Shown: positions 1 through 9,416, counted from the first letter of the stretch. The stretch is DNA of 64,000 bases from Vibrio hibernica (GCF_015223435.1 NZ_VHKO01000001.1:186001-250000), one strand, 5' to 3'. Numbers and translations are program-made. The notes: generated by a model not told the origin, from the letters alone.

Positions 1-503
1 AATGCTGATGTTGGTTCGTCCAGTAAAATACATTCACTTTTTTGTGCCAATAACATTGCCACCCAAGCTCGTTGTCTTTCACCGCCAGACAAAGTAGCAA
101 CAAAGCGGTCTTGCATATGAGTTAATCCGACCTGTTCAATTGCTTGATCGATAAACACTTCGTCTTGAGTGCTATAACGCCCAAACAAGCCTTTCCATGG
201 ATAGCGCCCAAAACGCACCAGTTCACGAACCTTTACACCATCGGTGACTGGTGGATGCTGAGGTAAATAAGACACTTTCAATGCGAACTCTTTAGCTGAT
301 AAATCGGATAATTTACTTCCGTCAACCAAGATCTCACCTTGAGTCGCCACTTGCTGTCTCGCGAGCATTTTGATCAACGTTGATTTACCACTACCATTAT
401 GACCAAGCAAACTGGTCACTTTTCCTCTCTCAAAACCAATCGTAGTGGGACTCAGAATCGTTTTATCTTGAGTACTAAATGCAACATCTGTTAACTGAAA
501 CAT
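1..503 (-). CDS. Ferric-siderophore ABC transporter ATP-binding protein, FhuC-like (partial, 3' end off window)
   Basis: The first 167 residues of an ABC ATPase are visible; the gene runs off the left edge. The Walker A motif is GHNGSGKST near residue 35, the Q-loop lies in SYLPQHPP, the signature is LSGGERQRAWVAMLLAQ near residue 140, and the Walker B follows as CILLDEPTSA. The RQRAWVAMLLAQ stretch is typical of the FhuC/FepC subfamily that powers uptake of iron-siderophore complexes through the inner membrane. A Fur-box-like site lies about 50 bases upstream of the start, and aerobactin-type genes follow on the right. Import of the siderophore made by those genes is a reasonable inference, but the permease, binding protein and receptor are outside the window. 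Confidence 0.88.
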   Translation of the reverse strand, partial: MFQLTDVAFSTQDKTILSPTTIGFERGKVTSLLGHNGSGKSTLIKMLARQQVATQGEILVDGSKLSDLSAKEFALKVSYLPQHPPVTDGVKVRELVRFGRYPWKGLFGRYSTQDEVFIDQAIEQVGLTHMQDRFVATLSGGERQRAWVAMLLAQKSECILLDEPTSA

Positions 504-550
504 ACACCGAAACCTAAATGAACTATTTATGAACCTATTTTCAACGCAGA

Positions 551-571
551 GATAGTAATGATTATCATAAG
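551..571. promoter_or_regulatory. Candidate Fur box upstream of the FhuC-like gene
   Basis: The sequence gatagtaatgattatcat matches much of the Fur consensus (inverted GATAAT-type repeats around TGATTATCAT). It lies about 50 bases in front of the FhuC-like start on the minus strand and about 60 bases beyond the iucC stop. Iron repression of the ABC transporter is the expected role. It is called by eye. Confidence 0.6.
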
Positions 572-634
572 CAATATCAATTGAACTATGCCTTTATACC
601 TAAATTAGCTCACAAATAAAAATTATTTACGCCA

Positions 635-2386
635 TTACCATAACAATAATGGATTACTAATCGGCTCGGCTAATTCAGGCAAAGGACGCTCACTACTATC
701 CCCTAGTCCAATTTTAAACCGCACTTTGTTTAAACAAATTTTGTCTATTTTATCCGTGAAAAGATTCAACAATTCATAACGAGAACTTAGCTCTGGATGC
801 TGAGATTGATAGCTTATAAGCGTGCGGTGCAATAGCTGATAAAACTCAACTTCAGTAACTCCAAGGTTTTCTAACCAAGGCGAAACAAAACGTAAAACAG
901 TGACAAAATGTCCGGTTAATAAGTCATGGATCAGATAATGAGCGGGCAAACGAACAAGGTTATTTTGAATATCTTGATCTAAGTTTTCTAGTTCAGAAAA
1001 AGGTTGATCGATCAGACGTAAATCACCATGAAAATCTTTAATCAAACAGCCTACTGGACGGTTATCTTCCAATACTAAAGTAACATTTTGACCATGCGCA
1101 ACGATGCCAACGCCATATTTCGCCATTAAGTGATAAATCGGTACCACCACATGTTGAAACAGATCTTGCAACCATTGCTTAGCAGGTAAACCCGATAATA
1201 AAATTAATGCTTCAATGCACGATGTTCCTTCTCCATCGGCTTGCATTAACGTTGCCATGGAGAGTGGTCGTTGATTGGTTGACAACAAACTTTCTGCTCG
1301 CTCGCGCCAAATACAGCCCAACATTTCTTGGTATCGATATGGGCCCTCAATTTTAGACTGATGCGGATGCGGGCAATACACGCCCCCTATTTCTTGCTGC
1401 ACGCGCAAACCACAAGCCTTTAGCACGGGATCGTTATTAGCTATATCAACCAACCACACAGAAATTCGAGCGCCATGAGCAATATATTTCCCGGGAATCC
1501 CTCGATAACAAGATGTATTTAGAATCGTTAACGCGGTTTTTACATCAACATCAACTGAAGAACTTTCCGCGGTTAAGGTTCGAATTGACTGTTGAGTAAT
1601 CCACTTCATTGAGGTGGAGCCTAACTCGATCAATTGTTGTTGCATAAAATACTGAAGAAATTGGCTTTTTAAATAACGCTGTAATTGCCAAGGATGGACG
1701 AGGATAATATCAAACTGCTCTAACCCACCTTTAGGCAGTTGGCAAATCAATGCTTGCCATTCTTCATTTGAGACAAAAGACTCAAATAAATTTTGCGACG
1801 TTAAGCCGGCCTGAAAACCTGAGATAGAAATAGACTTATCAACGGCCAGAAAGTGCAGCGAGAAAGAGCTGCCCGACTCAGGTGAATATTGTACTAATTC
1901 CGTTTCTCCCCACCCAAGTCGACCTTTATTCGCGATCAATTTAGGGTGAGCATCAAGATATTGTTGACGCGTTATCTCATCCATCTGAACGATATCTTGC
2001 GCCGTCACACCTTGCTGCGCTTTCAAGCACCGTACCTCGCTCCAAAGTGTTTGCTGTGTTTCCTCAATCAAGCCCGCTAAATTCATATCTGATATTGACA
2101 ATCTAGTTTGTAAATCCAATAACAAATCATTCAATAGTGGAATATCACCGTGGCTAGTCATAATAGAATCAGGCTTGATCAACAACATTCCCCACACGCT
2201 GAGTTTTGCGTTAAAAGACCAAAAATGATCGCCACATTCCAATTGAAACACCTGACCTTTAACCCCTTTTGATGCCAAAGTTTGGGCCGTCATTGGGGGG
2301 TAATTGATGAGCTGCTCAAAATGAATTTCACTCAATGTTTTTGCGATTAACTTACGATTAGCTTGTTGCCAAAACTGATGATCCAC
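635..2386 (-). CDS. iucC: Aerobactin-type NIS synthetase, IucC-like
   Basis: This 583-residue protein is an NRPS-independent siderophore (NIS) synthetase of the IucA/IucC family, of the usual length (about 580). Visible family motifs are HPWQ near residue 230, the conserved lysine-to-arginine stretch around TSCYRGIPGKYI near 295 that contacts ATP and citrate in this family, AHGQN near 430 and IKDFHGDL near 450; the C-terminal part is FhuF-like. IucC-type enzymes add the second N6-acetyl-N6-hydroxylysine to the citryl intermediate to finish aerobactin. The gene stands alone on the minus strand, divergent from the exporter and the iucA-iucB fusion, instead of inside an iucABCD operon. Assignment as IucC rather than IucA rests on the separate IucA domain at 3819. 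Confidence 0.85.
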   Translation of the reverse strand: MDHQFWQQANRKLIAKTLSEIHFEQLINYPPMTAQTLASKGVKGQVFQLECGDHFWSFNAKLSVWGMLLIKPDSIMTSHGDIPLLNDLLLDLQTRLSISDMNLAGLIEETQQTLWSEVRCLKAQQGVTAQDIVQMDEITRQQYLDAHPKLIANKGRLGWGETELVQYSPESGSSFSLHFLAVDKSISISGFQAGLTSQNLFESFVSNEEWQALICQLPKGGLEQFDIILVHPWQLQRYLKSQFLQYFMQQQLIELGSTSMKWITQQSIRTLTAESSSVDVDVKTALTILNTSCYRGIPGKYIAHGARISVWLVDIANNDPVLKACGLRVQQEIGGVYCPHPHQSKIEGPYRYQEMLGCIWRERAESLLSTNQRPLSMATLMQADGEGTSCIEALILLSGLPAKQWLQDLFQHVVVPIYHLMAKYGVGIVAHGQNVTLVLEDNRPVGCLIKDFHGDLRLIDQPFSELENLDQDIQNNLVRLPAHYLIHDLLTGHFVTVLRFVSPWLENLGVTEVEFYQLLHRTLISYQSQHPELSSRYELLNLFTDKIDKICLNKVRFKIGLGDSSERPLPELAEPISNPLLLW

Positions 2387-2512
2387 GCGTCCTCCTAAAT
2401 CATAATACCTTGATAAAAGTAGGTTTTATTTCATCTCCAAAAACATGAAGCACGAAATATTCACCAAGAATTTACATCAATGTATTGACATCAGACCCAA
2501 AAATCAACAAAT

Positions 2513-2540
2513 ATAATGATAATTATTCGCATTATCATTT
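2513..2540. promoter_or_regulatory. Fur box in the divergent iucC / exporter promoter region
   Basis: The stretch ataatgataattattcgc followed by attatcatt gives overlapping Fur-type hexamers (GATAAT / ATTATC) in the 166-base gap between the divergent iucC and exporter starts. It ends 13 bases before the exporter ATG. One box could repress both directions under iron-replete conditions. Confidence 0.75.
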
Positions 2541-2552
2541 GAAGATTAAATT

Positions 2553-3752
2553 ATGTGGTTATTCGGTTCATTATTAACATTAGGCGTCAACCAAACACTA
2601 TTGATTGCGCTGCTGCCTCAAATTGCGATGCTTTTCGATGTCGATGCTCAGAGTAACAATCTTGGTTTGATTGCCATTGCCATCAATGTGAATTTAATCA
2701 GTTACTGGATTGGATCTGGTTTGTGGGGAAAATATCTTCATAAGATGAGTTTGTTGCAAGCCTATTTCGCGGCTTCCCTCGGCTATATTCTTTGCCATAT
2801 TTTATTCATCAGCGCCCTATTCCACGTCTCCGAACCACAGTTATGGTTAGCTGCATTAAGCCGATTTGGCTTAGGATTATTTAGCAGTGCATTCATGCCG
2901 ATTGGACAAACTTACCTTGCACACAAACAACCGCCCGCGCTCAATAAATTATCGCAATTAAGTGGCATGGCAACATTAGGTCGATTACTTGGACCCACGC
3001 TCGTCTTCTTACCGCTTTCGTTACCCACCATGTTATTACTCACTCTCATTCCGGTATTAACGAGCTTGTTGTTGATTAAATGGTTTGTAAAAGACTCACT
3101 AACTCTCACCACTCATCAGCAAGTTTCACATAAAACCATAGGAAAAACCTCAGCATGGCAATTAGCTAAACATCACCAATTAACGTTTATAACCGCATGT
3201 TTAACCACCATGTTAGTCGCGGTTTATCAATTGATGTTGATCCCATACCTAGGTCAATTGGGTTTCAATGACCAAAAAATTTCTCATTATCTGGCCATGC
3301 TAATGCTAGGGATCAGCTTATTGATGGTAATAAACCAACTCTGCCTTATCCCCCATGTCGTTAACTTCTCCAACATCACTTGGCATAGTATCTTTTGGTC
3401 ATTACTTGTCACCGCAGCACTACTTATTTTCACCCAACATGATTTAAGCGCTTTAGTGGCATTAAGCGTCACTTTAACTATCGCACTATCAACGTTACCA
3501 GCTTGGTATTCAAAACAACTTTTATCCATCCAAGAAAATAAGAATGACACCAGCCAACTCAGTGGATTATTGGCGCAATCCCACTCGTCAGGTCATCTAA
3601 TTGGTACCGGTTTCGCCTCATTGTTCTTATATCTGCATTGGAATGTTGAACATTTATTACTCTTCTGCATCGCTATATTACTCATTTTTACGATTCAACT
3701 CAGACGTAAACATAGACTTTCAGCGCCTTCACGCAGCTTGAGTCAAAGCTAA
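2553..3752 (+). CDS. MFS transporter, ShiF-like siderophore exporter
   Basis: This 399-residue, very hydrophobic protein has about 12 predicted membrane segments and belongs to the major facilitator superfamily. Its length and its place directly before iucA fit ShiF, the MFS protein that precedes iucABCD in classic aerobactin operons and is thought to export the siderophore. The first segment starts immediately at the N-terminus (MWLFGSLLTLGVNQTLL). The region FGLGLFSSAFMPIGQTYLA near residue 110 sits where the family has helix 4, and a long loop near 190-205 separates the two six-helix halves. It is the first gene after the Fur box and is probably co-transcribed with the fusion gene 66 bases downstream. 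Exporter function is inferred from family and position. Confidence 0.75.
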   Translation: MWLFGSLLTLGVNQTLLIALLPQIAMLFDVDAQSNNLGLIAIAINVNLISYWIGSGLWGKYLHKMSLLQAYFAASLGYILCHILFISALFHVSEPQLWLAALSRFGLGLFSSAFMPIGQTYLAHKQPPALNKLSQLSGMATLGRLLGPTLVFLPLSLPTMLLLTLIPVLTSLLLIKWFVKDSLTLTTHQQVSHKTIGKTSAWQLAKHHQLTFITACLTTMLVAVYQLMLIPYLGQLGFNDQKISHYLAMLMLGISLLMVINQLCLIPHVVNFSNITWHSIFWSLLVTAALLIFTQHDLSALVALSVTLTIALSTLPAWYSKQLLSIQENKNDTSQLSGLLAQSHSSGHLIGTGFASLFLYLHWNVEHLLLFCIAILLIFTIQLRRKHRLSAPSRSLSQS

Positions 3753-3818
3753 CACTTTAGACGTTATTTAACGTAATCATTTTATCCACTCAATACCGAT
3801 TTTAAATAAGGGAATGTC

Positions 3819-6644
3819 ATGTCACTTGAACAGCCATCTTCACATCATCACGAACTCAGCTTACAGAGCTTTTTTAACAGCTTTTCAATGGAAACAGATT
3901 CTTGCCAGCTCCATCACCGAACATTATTTATTCCATTAGGAGAAAAGCAACTTGCCTTGCCATTAAGCTACCAATCTCACCTTGGTCGACATCGTTATAA
4001 AGGTGACATTTACCTTTGTCGTAACGCTATTACTGATTCACTTTCACAAACTGACCGGATTGAGTTTTCAGCCTCTATCCAACACATCGTTGAGCATTAC
4101 TTTCCACAAGTGAATGATGAAAAACGCGATCGATTCTTTAACCGTGTTGGCGAGTCAAATCGTTATGTAAAAGCGGCTTATGAATCGCTCATGTCAAGGC
4201 AAAACACAAACTCAATAGATGCTTTTATTCAATCAGAACAAGCATTAATTGGTGGCCATAGTATGCACCCTGCTCCCAAAAGTTGTGAGCCACTGACTAT
4301 TGAGGAGCAACATGCTTATTTACCCGAATATGGACAGACATTTGCAATTGAATGGTTTGCGGTTGACCCTAAATTTGTTGCGACACAACGAAATAATCAA
4401 GGTGATACACAAGCGCTTTACCACACTTTCAAACAATTATTGCGTGAAAATCTTAATCTTGATGGTAAAGCGGAAATGCCATTACCCACTTTAATTGAAC
4501 AAGGTTGGTTAGCACTCCCAATGCATCCATTACAAGCGCAAGCATGGCGTAGAAGTCAGCATGATACTGATCTCAGAAAGCATGTTATCGATTGTGAAAT
4601 TGCCACTCAAGGTTGGACGGCAACATCATCTAGCCGAGCAATTTATCACCCAGACTTAGCTTGGATGCTGAAGGTTTCTTTACCCGTAAAACTGACTAAT
4701 TCACTTCGACTTCTCACAGAAAAAGAAGTCAAACGAGGAGTGCAATTTAGCCAATTATTGCAAACCAATGCAGGCAAAGAAATGCTGCAACGTATGCCAA
4801 ATACTGAGTTCCTACAAGAACCAATGTGGGCGTCAATAAAATCTCTCGAAGGGGAATGCTTAGATCTTCCTTTGGTGTGTTTACGAGATAACGTTTTCTT
4901 TAAATCAAATAACAAAGCCAGTTCGTATTTGTTGGCGAGCGTGAATCAGAACATCAATAATCATAGCCAAATTGGGGATTGGGTAAAGGCCTACGCCAAC
5001 GCAGAAAATATCAGTTTGCAACAAGCGGCACATCAATGGTTATCTTGCTTTATGGACAATGTGATTGCGCCGCTATGTATTGCTCGTAGTGATTACGGCA
5101 TCATTTTATTAGCTCACCAACAAAATATTTTGTTAGATATTAAAAACAATCTGCCTACTGGCATGAAATACCGAGATTGCCAAGGCATCGCACTCACTGA
5201 TATCGCTTTAACTCGTTTTTCAAATTTATTTGAGGGACAGCAGCCTGAGTATTTTGTGTCGCAAGATCAAGTTAATCCTTATTTAGCTTATTATTTAATC
5301 GGCAATAGCCTACTCAATACCATTACGGCTATTTGCGCCGATCACCAATTAGATGAGCGTCCATTATGGACAGTATGTCAGCATAGTTTTTCAGCCTTGC
5401 GCCAAGCTCACCCGAAAGATCCCAGTTTTTATGACTACTTGTTATCGTCGCCAACTTTACATTGGAAGCGGAACTTCTTCTGTTTCTTATCTGATCTCAA
5501 TGAAGCCACCTTGGACGATCCAAGTCAGATTTACTGCCAAATCTCTAATCCATTTTATGACTCTGAGCCAAAACCTCGTATTTATAAACCACTGCCCCTT
5601 AATCAACCTTCAAATTCACTGTCATCCTCACCTTCAGGCGCGTCCCAGCAACGCAACGTGTGCATTGAAACCTTAAGCCATTTAGATGATGGCGAACAAG
5701 TGCATCAACGTTACCGCCTTTATGAACATGGCATTAATCAAGGTGAATTTGATGTTATTCGTCATCTTGGTGGTACTCATTTAGACGCAGAATTTAGTGA
5801 TACGTTAATGTGGTGGAGCGCCCTAGAACACGCTTTTTATCTTTATAACGATACTGATATTTCAAGCAACCAATGGCCTGAATTTGCCAAACCACATTTA
5901 AGCGATAACAAAATGTCGCGAGCGATTTTTTTGCAAGTAGCGCCTATCTGGCATCAAGCACATGACCGCCAAAGTCGGTCTAGCCAATCCAACACTAACC
6001 AAAGTATCAGCGACATACCCAGTTCAACCCAGATCGCGGCCAATGGTATTTCCCACCCGACACGCCCCGGTAAACCCGTGGGCCAAGTCTTTCAACGCTA
6101 CTGTTACCACTTAAAACGCAATCTATCATTTCGAACGGTAGATATTGAGCGTGATTTGCCGATTTTTCACCAATGGCACAATCACTCACAAATCCACCCT
6201 GTTTGGGAACTAGAAGGCAGTATCGCTATGCACCGAGAGTATCTACAAAAGATGACTCAAGATCCGCACCAATTTGCGGTGATTGGTGAGTTTGATGGCG
6301 TCGCTTTCGGGTATTTTGAAGTGTATTGGGCGCCAGAAGATCGTCTTGGACCTTATTACGAATGCCAAGATTTTGACCGTGGAGTGCATATTCTCGCGGG
6401 TAATTTTGATTATCGTGGCGGCACCTTTTTCGATGCTTGGGGGAAATCCATTTTACATTACTGCTTTTTAGATGAAGCACAAACCATGCGAACCGTAGGC
6501 GAACCCAATGCCAAGAATCACCGCGTGGTAAAAATAACTGAACGTATTGGAATGAAAAAACAATTCGAATTTGATTTCCCTCATAAACGCGCGGCCTTAT
6601 TGCAATGCGAACGTGGCGACTTTTTTAACCGCGTACTGTTCTAA
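3819..6644 (+). CDS. Fused aerobactin synthetase IucA / N6-hydroxylysine acetyltransferase IucB
   Basis: The 941-residue product joins two enzymes that are normally separate. Residues 1 to about 590 are an IucA-type NIS synthetase: MHPLQAQAW near 234, ATSSSRAI near 270, LKVSLPVKLTNSLRLL near 287, a conserved RSDYGIILLAHQQN stretch near 425 and KYRDCQGI near 450. A low-complexity linker rich in Ser, Pro and Asn follows (about 595-620). Residues 620-941 are a full-length IucB/AlcB-type acyltransferase ending in the conserved ...GNFDYRGGTFFDAWGKS and GEPNAKNHRVVKITERIG stretches. Together they would acetylate N6-hydroxylysine and join it to citrate. SD AAGGGAATG precedes the ATG. The downstream iucD starts 25 bases after the stop. 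The reading frame is continuous, so the fusion is not an obvious assembly frameshift. Confidence 0.88.
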   Translation: MSLEQPSSHHHELSLQSFFNSFSMETDSCQLHHRTLFIPLGEKQLALPLSYQSHLGRHRYKGDIYLCRNAITDSLSQTDRIEFSASIQHIVEHYFPQVNDEKRDRFFNRVGESNRYVKAAYESLMSRQNTNSIDAFIQSEQALIGGHSMHPAPKSCEPLTIEEQHAYLPEYGQTFAIEWFAVDPKFVATQRNNQGDTQALYHTFKQLLRENLNLDGKAEMPLPTLIEQGWLALPMHPLQAQAWRRSQHDTDLRKHVIDCEIATQGWTATSSSRAIYHPDLAWMLKVSLPVKLTNSLRLLTEKEVKRGVQFSQLLQTNAGKEMLQRMPNTEFLQEPMWASIKSLEGECLDLPLVCLRDNVFFKSNNKASSYLLASVNQNINNHSQIGDWVKAYANAENISLQQAAHQWLSCFMDNVIAPLCIARSDYGIILLAHQQNILLDIKNNLPTGMKYRDCQGIALTDIALTRFSNLFEGQQPEYFVSQDQVNPYLAYYLIGNSLLNTITAICADHQLDERPLWTVCQHSFSALRQAHPKDPSFYDYLLSSPTLHWKRNFFCFLSDLNEATLDDPSQIYCQISNPFYDSEPKPRIYKPLPLNQPSNSLSSSPSGASQQRNVCIETLSHLDDGEQVHQRYRLYEHGINQGEFDVIRHLGGTHLDAEFSDTLMWWSALEHAFYLYNDTDISSNQWPEFAKPHLSDNKMSRAIFLQVAPIWHQAHDRQSRSSQSNTNQSISDIPSSTQIAANGISHPTRPGKPVGQVFQRYCYHLKRNLSFRTVDIERDLPIFHQWHNHSQIHPVWELEGSIAMHREYLQKMTQDPHQFAVIGEFDGVAFGYFEVYWAPEDRLGPYYECQDFDRGVHILAGNFDYRGGTFFDAWGKSILHYCFLDEAQTMRTVGEPNAKNHRVVKITERIGMKKQFEFDFPHKRAALLQCERGDFFNRVLF

Positions 6645-6669
6645 AACCTCAAATCTAAAGGAAAAGATG

Positions 6670-8001
6670 ATGACTACCCCACAGAAACTAGACCCAATGT
6701 TAGACTGTATCGGCATCGGCTTAGGCCCTTTCAACTTGAGTATTGCCGCATTGGCAGATCAAGACAAAACTCAGTTGAGTACTCGATTCTTAGAACGTAA
6801 ACCCTCTTTTAGTTGGCACCCAGGTTTACTTTTAAGTGATGCTAAAATGCAAACCTCTTTTTTAAAAGACTTAGTAACCGCTATCGATCCCACTAGCCAA
6901 TACAGTTTTTTAAATTACCTGGTGACCCAGCAAAAATTCTACCCTTTCTGCGCCTCTGGCCAGTCGGTCATTTCACGCTTAGAGTTCTCAGATTATTTAG
7001 CATGGACTGCGCATCAACTGCCCAATGCACAGTTCGATTGCAACGTGAAAAATGTTGAGTATAAAGACGGCCAATTTACCGTTAGCTCAGAAAATGACAC
7101 CTTCACTAGCGAGCATTTAATCATTGGAACGGGAATGCAGGCTTATGTGCCAGAATGCATAAAAGGCCAATTATCTAGCACCTGTTTCCACGCTAGCGAA
7201 TTGGCTTTACGTGCGCCGGATCTCACAGGAAAACGGGTCGCTATTATTGGCGGAGGTCAAACTGGCGCGGATATTTTCCAACATACATTTGATCAGCACT
7301 TTGGCAAACCTGCACACATTGAATGGATCACTCGCCGTCCTAACATCGAACAATTAGATGAAGGTTGCTTCACTGACCAATATTTTATGCCCGATTACGT
7401 CAATCACTTCTATCCTCTTGATCAAAAGAGTAAGCAGCAAGAAATTACCCATCAGAAGCTTTCAAGTGACGGCGTCACATCCGATTGTTTGCAAAATATT
7501 TACCAACGCTTATATCACGATAAATATGTACTCAGAAATACTAAATGGTGGGCAATTAAACCTCATCAAACCTTGGTGGGAAGCCAATATAGAAATGGAT
7601 CATACCAACTAGAAATCCAGCATGGGCTGAACAAAACTGTGGATAATATTCAAGCCGATGTTGTTATTCTTTGCACCGGATTTACCCACGATTTACCGGC
7701 TTGTTTTGACAACTTAAAACACTTGATGATCACCGATCAACATAATCGTCTCATATTAAGTTCAGATTACTGTTTACAGTGGAAAGGGATGCAAACCAAT
7801 CACATCTATATTGTAAATTCTGGCACTCATAATCACGGTATCGCCGAGCCTCAACTTAGCCTAGCCGCTTGGCGAGCCGCCAAAATAATTAACCATTTAA
7901 CACAACGATCAGTTTATCCATTAGCGGAAAATCAAAATATTCTAGATTGGGGGTTGGATGTTGAACCGCAACACGATTTAGCCGCAGTAAGCTCGATGTA
8001 A
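6670..8001 (+). CDS. iucD: L-lysine N6-monooxygenase, IucD-like
   Basis: This flavoprotein hydroxylates the side-chain amine of lysine, the first step of aerobactin synthesis. The FAD motif is CIGIGLGPFNLSIAAL near residue 13, the NADPH motif KRVAIIGGGQTGADIF near 187, and the late family motif is LCTGFTHDLP near 335. About 443 residues agrees with IucD and related lysine/ornithine monooxygenases. The open frame extends upstream into the iucA-iucB gene, but the sequence AAAGGA at 6657-6662 supports a start at one of the tandem ATGs at 6667 or 6670. It closes the plus-strand siderophore set, and a hairpin terminator follows. No iutA-like receptor gene is downstream. Lysine as substrate is inferred from the presence of both IucA and IucC and the lack of diaminopropane or diaminobutyrate enzymes. 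Confidence 0.88.
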   Translation: MTTPQKLDPMLDCIGIGLGPFNLSIAALADQDKTQLSTRFLERKPSFSWHPGLLLSDAKMQTSFLKDLVTAIDPTSQYSFLNYLVTQQKFYPFCASGQSVISRLEFSDYLAWTAHQLPNAQFDCNVKNVEYKDGQFTVSSENDTFTSEHLIIGTGMQAYVPECIKGQLSSTCFHASELALRAPDLTGKRVAIIGGGQTGADIFQHTFDQHFGKPAHIEWITRRPNIEQLDEGCFTDQYFMPDYVNHFYPLDQKSKQQEITHQKLSSDGVTSDCLQNIYQRLYHDKYVLRNTKWWAIKPHQTLVGSQYRNGSYQLEIQHGLNKTVDNIQADVVILCTGFTHDLPACFDNLKHLMITDQHNRLILSSDYCLQWKGMQTNHIYIVNSGTHNHGIAEPQLSLAAWRAAKIINHLTQRSVYPLAENQNILDWGLDVEPQHDLAAVSSM

Positions 8002-8105
8002 TACGTATAGAGCCGATACCTATAAAGCTTAGGCATCTGAAGTATCCACCGCATTAATGAGACTTCAGTTCTAAAATCAACATATCTGAGAACTAGACTC
8101 GCATT

Positions 8106-8139
8106 AAAAAAGCAACCCATTAATTTGGATTGCTTTTTT
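8106..8139. terminator. Bidirectional hairpin terminator after iucD
   Basis: An aaaagcaa arm pairs with ttgctttt across a short loop and is flanked by A and T runs on both sides. It lies between the convergent iucD and acyltransferase genes. Confidence 0.7.
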
Positions 8140-8158
8140 ATTTTAAAATCGAGTTAAA

Positions 8159-9265
8159 TTACTTCTTTTTAAAAACAGGATTAGCGTACATCTCGATTAG
8201 TTTCGCTTGTGCATTTTCTGGTAATTGACGTAATTTCGCCGCCAATGTTGCCTTTGTTTCGTCTGTAATTGAATCGCTCTTATGACCTGCTGCCAAAAGA
8301 TTAATCGGGTACAATCTATACAGATCGTGAATTTGTCGGTCGATCTCTTGGGCTAATAAGTCAGGGGTTTCGAAATCACCAGTGACAACGTCACCAAAGC
8401 TTACATGAACTCGCCCTTTCTCCCCAATTATACCCGTCACAATACTTTCAATATCTTCAAACTCTGTTTTTTGATAATGACCATTGGCTTCCATTTGGTA
8501 TAATTCGTTCGCTTTTGCGACATCAAGTGGATCGTTTTCATAAGAAATCGATACCGGCACAATCTTCAACGACTTTACATAATCTGAAAATGGTATTTTT
8601 TGACGACGCCCTTCGACATGGAACATCTTTAAGATTGCAGGCTCCGTCATATCATTACCATCTTTAGCTCGCCCTTCACGTTGAGCAATCCAAATCGAAT
8701 TATTTGTATCTAAAGAATGTTTGATATAGGCCGAAAGCTGGCCCAATGTTTTCATCATCTCACGTGGGCCTTTCGCTGAACGTTTAACAATAAAGCTTTT
8801 GTTTAGCTTCATCATTTCAGTTGCACAAGGCATTTTTAATAAATTATCACCAATTGCAATTCTCATTGTTCGATGACCCGCATTATATAAGCCCCAGTTG
8901 ACAAGTGCTGGGTCCATAGCAATATCACGGTGATTAGAGATAAATAAGTATGCTTGGTTTGGATCTAAATTTTCTAGACCAGTATAGGTGACCCCATTAG
9001 ATGTTTTATCTAACGTTGATCCCATAAAATTTTTCACTTCAAATTGAATATCATCAACACTTTTTAGCTTCGACCATTTTAACTTGAGATAAAACTTGAT
9101 AATTGGCGAGACCAATTGCTTAAACCAAGCTGATTTATGGGAAAACCGATACTTAATGATGGCATTAATAAAATCAGCATCATTAATTAGCCGATCTAAC
9201 GCGGCAGGGATCTCATCATCATTATAAGGACGAATTTCTTTATACGGATCGTTATCAATACTCAT
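8159..9265 (-). CDS. PlsC-like 1-acylglycerol-phosphate acyltransferase family protein
   Basis: The 368-residue protein carries the acyltransferase motif block of the PlsC/PlsB superfamily: motif I SNHRDIAMDPALV near residue 130, and later IAQREGRAKDGND near 210 in the place of the usual glycine/arginine motif. The usual HX4D is spaced here as H-R-D-x3-D, so which Asp acts is unclear; I recall this HRD variant from a subset of related bacterial proteins. It likely transfers an acyl chain onto a phospholipid precursor or similar acceptor at the inner membrane. It has no signal peptide and only weak hydrophobic stretches. It is a single gene with its own upstream gap. No strong SD precedes the ATG. 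Confidence 0.72.
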   Translation of the reverse strand: MSIDNDPYKEIRPYNDDEIPAALDRLINDADFINAIIKYRFSHKSAWFKQLVSPIIKFYLKLKWSKLKSVDDIQFEVKNFMGSTLDKTSNGVTYTGLENLDPNQAYLFISNHRDIAMDPALVNWGLYNAGHRTMRIAIGDNLLKMPCATEMMKLNKSFIVKRSAKGPREMMKTLGQLSAYIKHSLDTNNSIWIAQREGRAKDGNDMTEPAILKMFHVEGRRQKIPFSDYVKSLKIVPVSISYENDPLDVAKANELYQMEANGHYQKTEFEDIESIVTGIIGEKGRVHVSFGDVVTGDFETPDLLAQEIDRQIHDLYRLYPINLLAAGHKSDSITDETKATLAAKLRQLPENAQAKLIEMYANPVFKKK

Positions 9266-9416
9266 TATTTACTGCTGTTATGAATAGAACGTAATTTGCA
9301 CAAAATTGTAGTTAGCTCGACGACTTCACCTATCTTTTTAGGTAACCATTAACACAACTATGCAAAGCTTAAACTGGAGACGTAAAGTACCTGAATTAGC
9401 GCCAATAGTGAATAAG

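Noticed and set aside
2485..2517. TTGACA and TATAAT as an exporter promoter
   Set aside because: The hexamers are 21 bases apart, too far for a normal sigma-70 promoter; the -10 lies in the Fur box, so the true -35 is unclear.
5353..5676. 107-residue open frame inside the iucA-iucB gene
   Set aside because: It runs in another frame of a strongly conserved coding region and has no family features.
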